From Prevotella sp. (GTDB taxonomy: Bacteria; Bacteroidota; Bacteroidia; Bacteroidales; Bacteroidaceae): a stretch of DNA of 64,000 bases. Below the pieces are notes generated by a model. The model had not been told where the DNA came from, ran no database searches, and saw only the letters and a list, made by a program, of their open reading frames with translations. Below are positions 62,717 to 64,000 of this stretch, in pieces. Positions within the stretch are counted from its first letter, which is position 1; each line of letters begins with the position of its first letter. The stretch spans positions 62,001 to 126,000 of the forward strand of contig JAFUFJ010000020.1 in assembly GCA_017469955.1 (NCBI GenBank), in the 5' to 3' direction. The translations under genes were made by a program, and so were the position numbers.

Positions 62717-64000
62717 ATGAACCGACTGATTGCAACCGCGCTCGGCTTATGCCTGACGCTCGCATGTCTGGCACAAGCCGACTCAACCAAGGCCGTAAAA
62801 CAGAAGAAAGAACGCACGATTCAGATGAACGGACAAGTCTTTGACTCGTTCACAAAAGCTGCCTTAGAGGCTAAGATGACGCTGCTCAAGAGCGACTCGA
62901 CCGTCGTTGACACCACGACTTGCTACAGATGGACCTGGGGAACGAGCAACTGCTTCTACACTTTCAATGTCTCCCGCCAGCCCGAACGATACATTATCAA
63001 GGCTGTCAGCGAAGGATACGAGGACACCTACCTGAACTACGACGTCAAGAATGTGGGCAGGAAACAATGGCTTGAGGTGCCCCGCATCCTGATGAAGAAA
63101 CGGGCTGACGAGAATGCCTATACCGGTGGCGACCTTGACGACGTAGTGGTCACGGGCACCAAGGTGAAGATTGTCTACAAGGGTGACACCATTATCTATA
63201 ACGCTTCGGCCTTCAACGTGCCCGAAGGGTCGATGCTTGACGGGCTTGTCAGGCAGATGCCAGGCGTAGAACTGAAAGACAACGGCGACATCTACGTCAA
63301 CGGAAAGAAGGTAGACTATCTGACTTTAAACGGTTCAGACTTCTTCAAGGGGCAGAACAAGGTGATGCTTGAAAACCTTCCCCACTACACTGTACAGAAC
63401 ATTAAGGTGTATGACAAGCCGACAGAGGAGAGCCGGATGCTCGGAAAAGACATCGCACAGAAGGACTATGTGATGGATGTCATCCTGAAAAGAGAGTACA
63501 ATCGGGGCTACATGGCCAACACCGAAGCCGGATATGGCACCCATGACCGCTACTTGGCACGCATGTTTGGACTCTACTTTGACGACCATACGCGGGCTTC
63601 GGTCTATGCCAACACCAACAATATCAACGAGGACCGTCGCCCAGGAGAGGAAGGAGAATGGTCGCCAGCCGAAAGCCCTCAGGGGCTGAAGACTACCCAT
63701 ACCGTAGGATTTTCGCTCGCTACCGAGGACGCAGACAAGCGGCTCAACCTGCGCAACGAGGGCAGTCTGACCTGGCAAGACGATGAGAACGAGACACGAT
63801 CGGCCAGCGAACGCTTCGCCGAAGCAGGCAACATATCCAGAGGATCGGAGTCGTGGAGCCGGCAAAAGGATTTCCGTTTCGAGAACAACGGAGTGCTCAG
63901 CCACCAGCCATTGAAGCTCGGGTTGAGCTATAACATCAGCTATTACAACGGACATCGCGACGCTCATAGCAGTGACTCCACCTTCCAGTCGGCCATCATC
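62717..64000 (+). CDS. Outer-membrane beta-barrel protein (TonB-receptor-like, paralogue 3, cut by window end)
   Basis: At least 428 codons are open to the window edge. After a signal peptide (residues 1-20, ACLAQ) comes a carboxypeptidase-regulatory-like domain, then the plug-like block GDTIIYNASAFNVPEGSMLD and LVRQMPGVELKDNGDIYVNG near residue 165, then LTLNGSDFFKGQNKVMLENL near residue 200. These match the two barrel genes at 26451-32530, but the sequence is more distant (no KSDLSR..TGIDDGNE). It is the first part of a third member; its end and tail are outside the window. Confidence 0.85.
   Translation, partial: MNRLIATALGLCLTLACLAQADSTKAVKQKKERTIQMNGQVFDSFTKAALEAKMTLLKSDSTVVDTTTCYRWTWGTSNCFYTFNVSRQPERYIIKAVSEGYEDTYLNYDVKNVGRKQWLEVPRILMKKRADENAYTGGDLDDVVVTGTKVKIVYKGDTIIYNASAFNVPEGSMLDGLVRQMPGVELKDNGDIYVNGKKVDYLTLNGSDFFKGQNKVMLENLPHYTVQNIKVYDKPTEESRMLGKDIAQKDYVMDVILKREYNRGYMANTEAGYGTHDRYLARMFGLYFDDHTRASVYANTNNINEDRRPGEEGEWSPAESPQGLKTTHTVGFSLATEDADKRLNLRNEGSLTWQDDENETRSASERFAEAGNISRGSESWSRQKDFRFENNGVLSHQPLKLGLSYNISYYNGHRDAHSSDSTFQSAII

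Overview
The window is chromosomal DNA from a member of Bacteroidales, most likely a Prevotellaceae (Prevotella-like) species. The signs are the Bacteroidales-type promoters (TTTG, about 19-20 bp, TAnnTTTG, seen for example before lysS at 52025-52055), the order nusB-yajC-ybbR-coaE-DUF5606, a long NusB, several outer-membrane beta-barrel proteins with a carboxypeptidase-regulatory N-domain, DUF6078, and C-terminal tails of the 'GxR ... KGiyixnGkKvvik' kind typical of secreted Prevotella proteins. I found no rRNA, tRNA, CRISPR array, prophage or insertion sequence. The species cannot be fixed from the sequence alone.

Layout. 1-2.5 kb: vitamin B6 synthesis (pdxS, pdxT) behind a regulator that fuses a shrunken ThiD-like kinase domain to an AraC DNA-binding domain. 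2.6-8.2 kb: a tightly packed minus-strand run with a GH13 amylase, an M50-like membrane peptidase, an AlaX-like editing protein, an ABC exporter and a GIN-like cell-envelope protein. 8.3-13.3 kb: an ECF sigma factor, a candidate small RNA, a large secreted protein, and a lipoprotein/radical-SAM pair. 13.5-22.4 kb: housekeeping genes (rplT, rpmI, infC; nusB to DUF5606; rplY, pth, an S4-domain protein; aroB). 22.6-26.2 kb: an AspT-type transporter operon with two tiny membrane-protein genes, enclosed by 66-bp inverted repeats, and a LysR regulator. 26.4-32.5 kb: two tandem paralogous outer-membrane barrels with Gly/Arg-rich tails. 32.8-37.7 kb: a TIM-barrel glycosidase-like protein, then menE-menC-menB. 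38-45.4 kb: small redox, stress and efflux genes (flavodoxin-like reductase, SugE-type exporter, hydrolase, MBL-rubredoxin fusion, rubredoxin, ferritin-like protein, AraC, SDR, DUF6078). 45.7-51.7 kb: a TGS-uridine kinase fusion, then menD, menF and a probable menI thioesterase, and an EamA permease. 52-64 kb: lysS-gpsA, a GH127/FG-GAP fusion, a DnaQ-like exonuclease, pgi with a HAD phosphatase, a lipoprotein, a helicase-associated-domain protein, and a third outer-membrane barrel cut by the window end. Together the two men loci supply MenF, MenD, MenC, MenE, MenB and a likely MenI; MenH and MenA are not here.

The most striking feature is not a gene. At least thirteen intergenic sites carry short arrays of 3-5 modules placed at an exact 22-bp pitch. 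They fall into at least four sequence families (A: GAGAAAGCTA type; B: CATACA..TGTATG type; C: CAAAAGATGATC type; D: CTTGATGCATT type). In families A-C the modules are imperfect palindromes of about 17-19 bp, and in some arrays the two end modules are exact reverse complements (25-bp stem at 37777-37851, 28-bp stem at 58674-58758). Two loci join A and B modules in the same 22-bp register, so the families behave as one modular system. I do not know a described element that fits this exactly.
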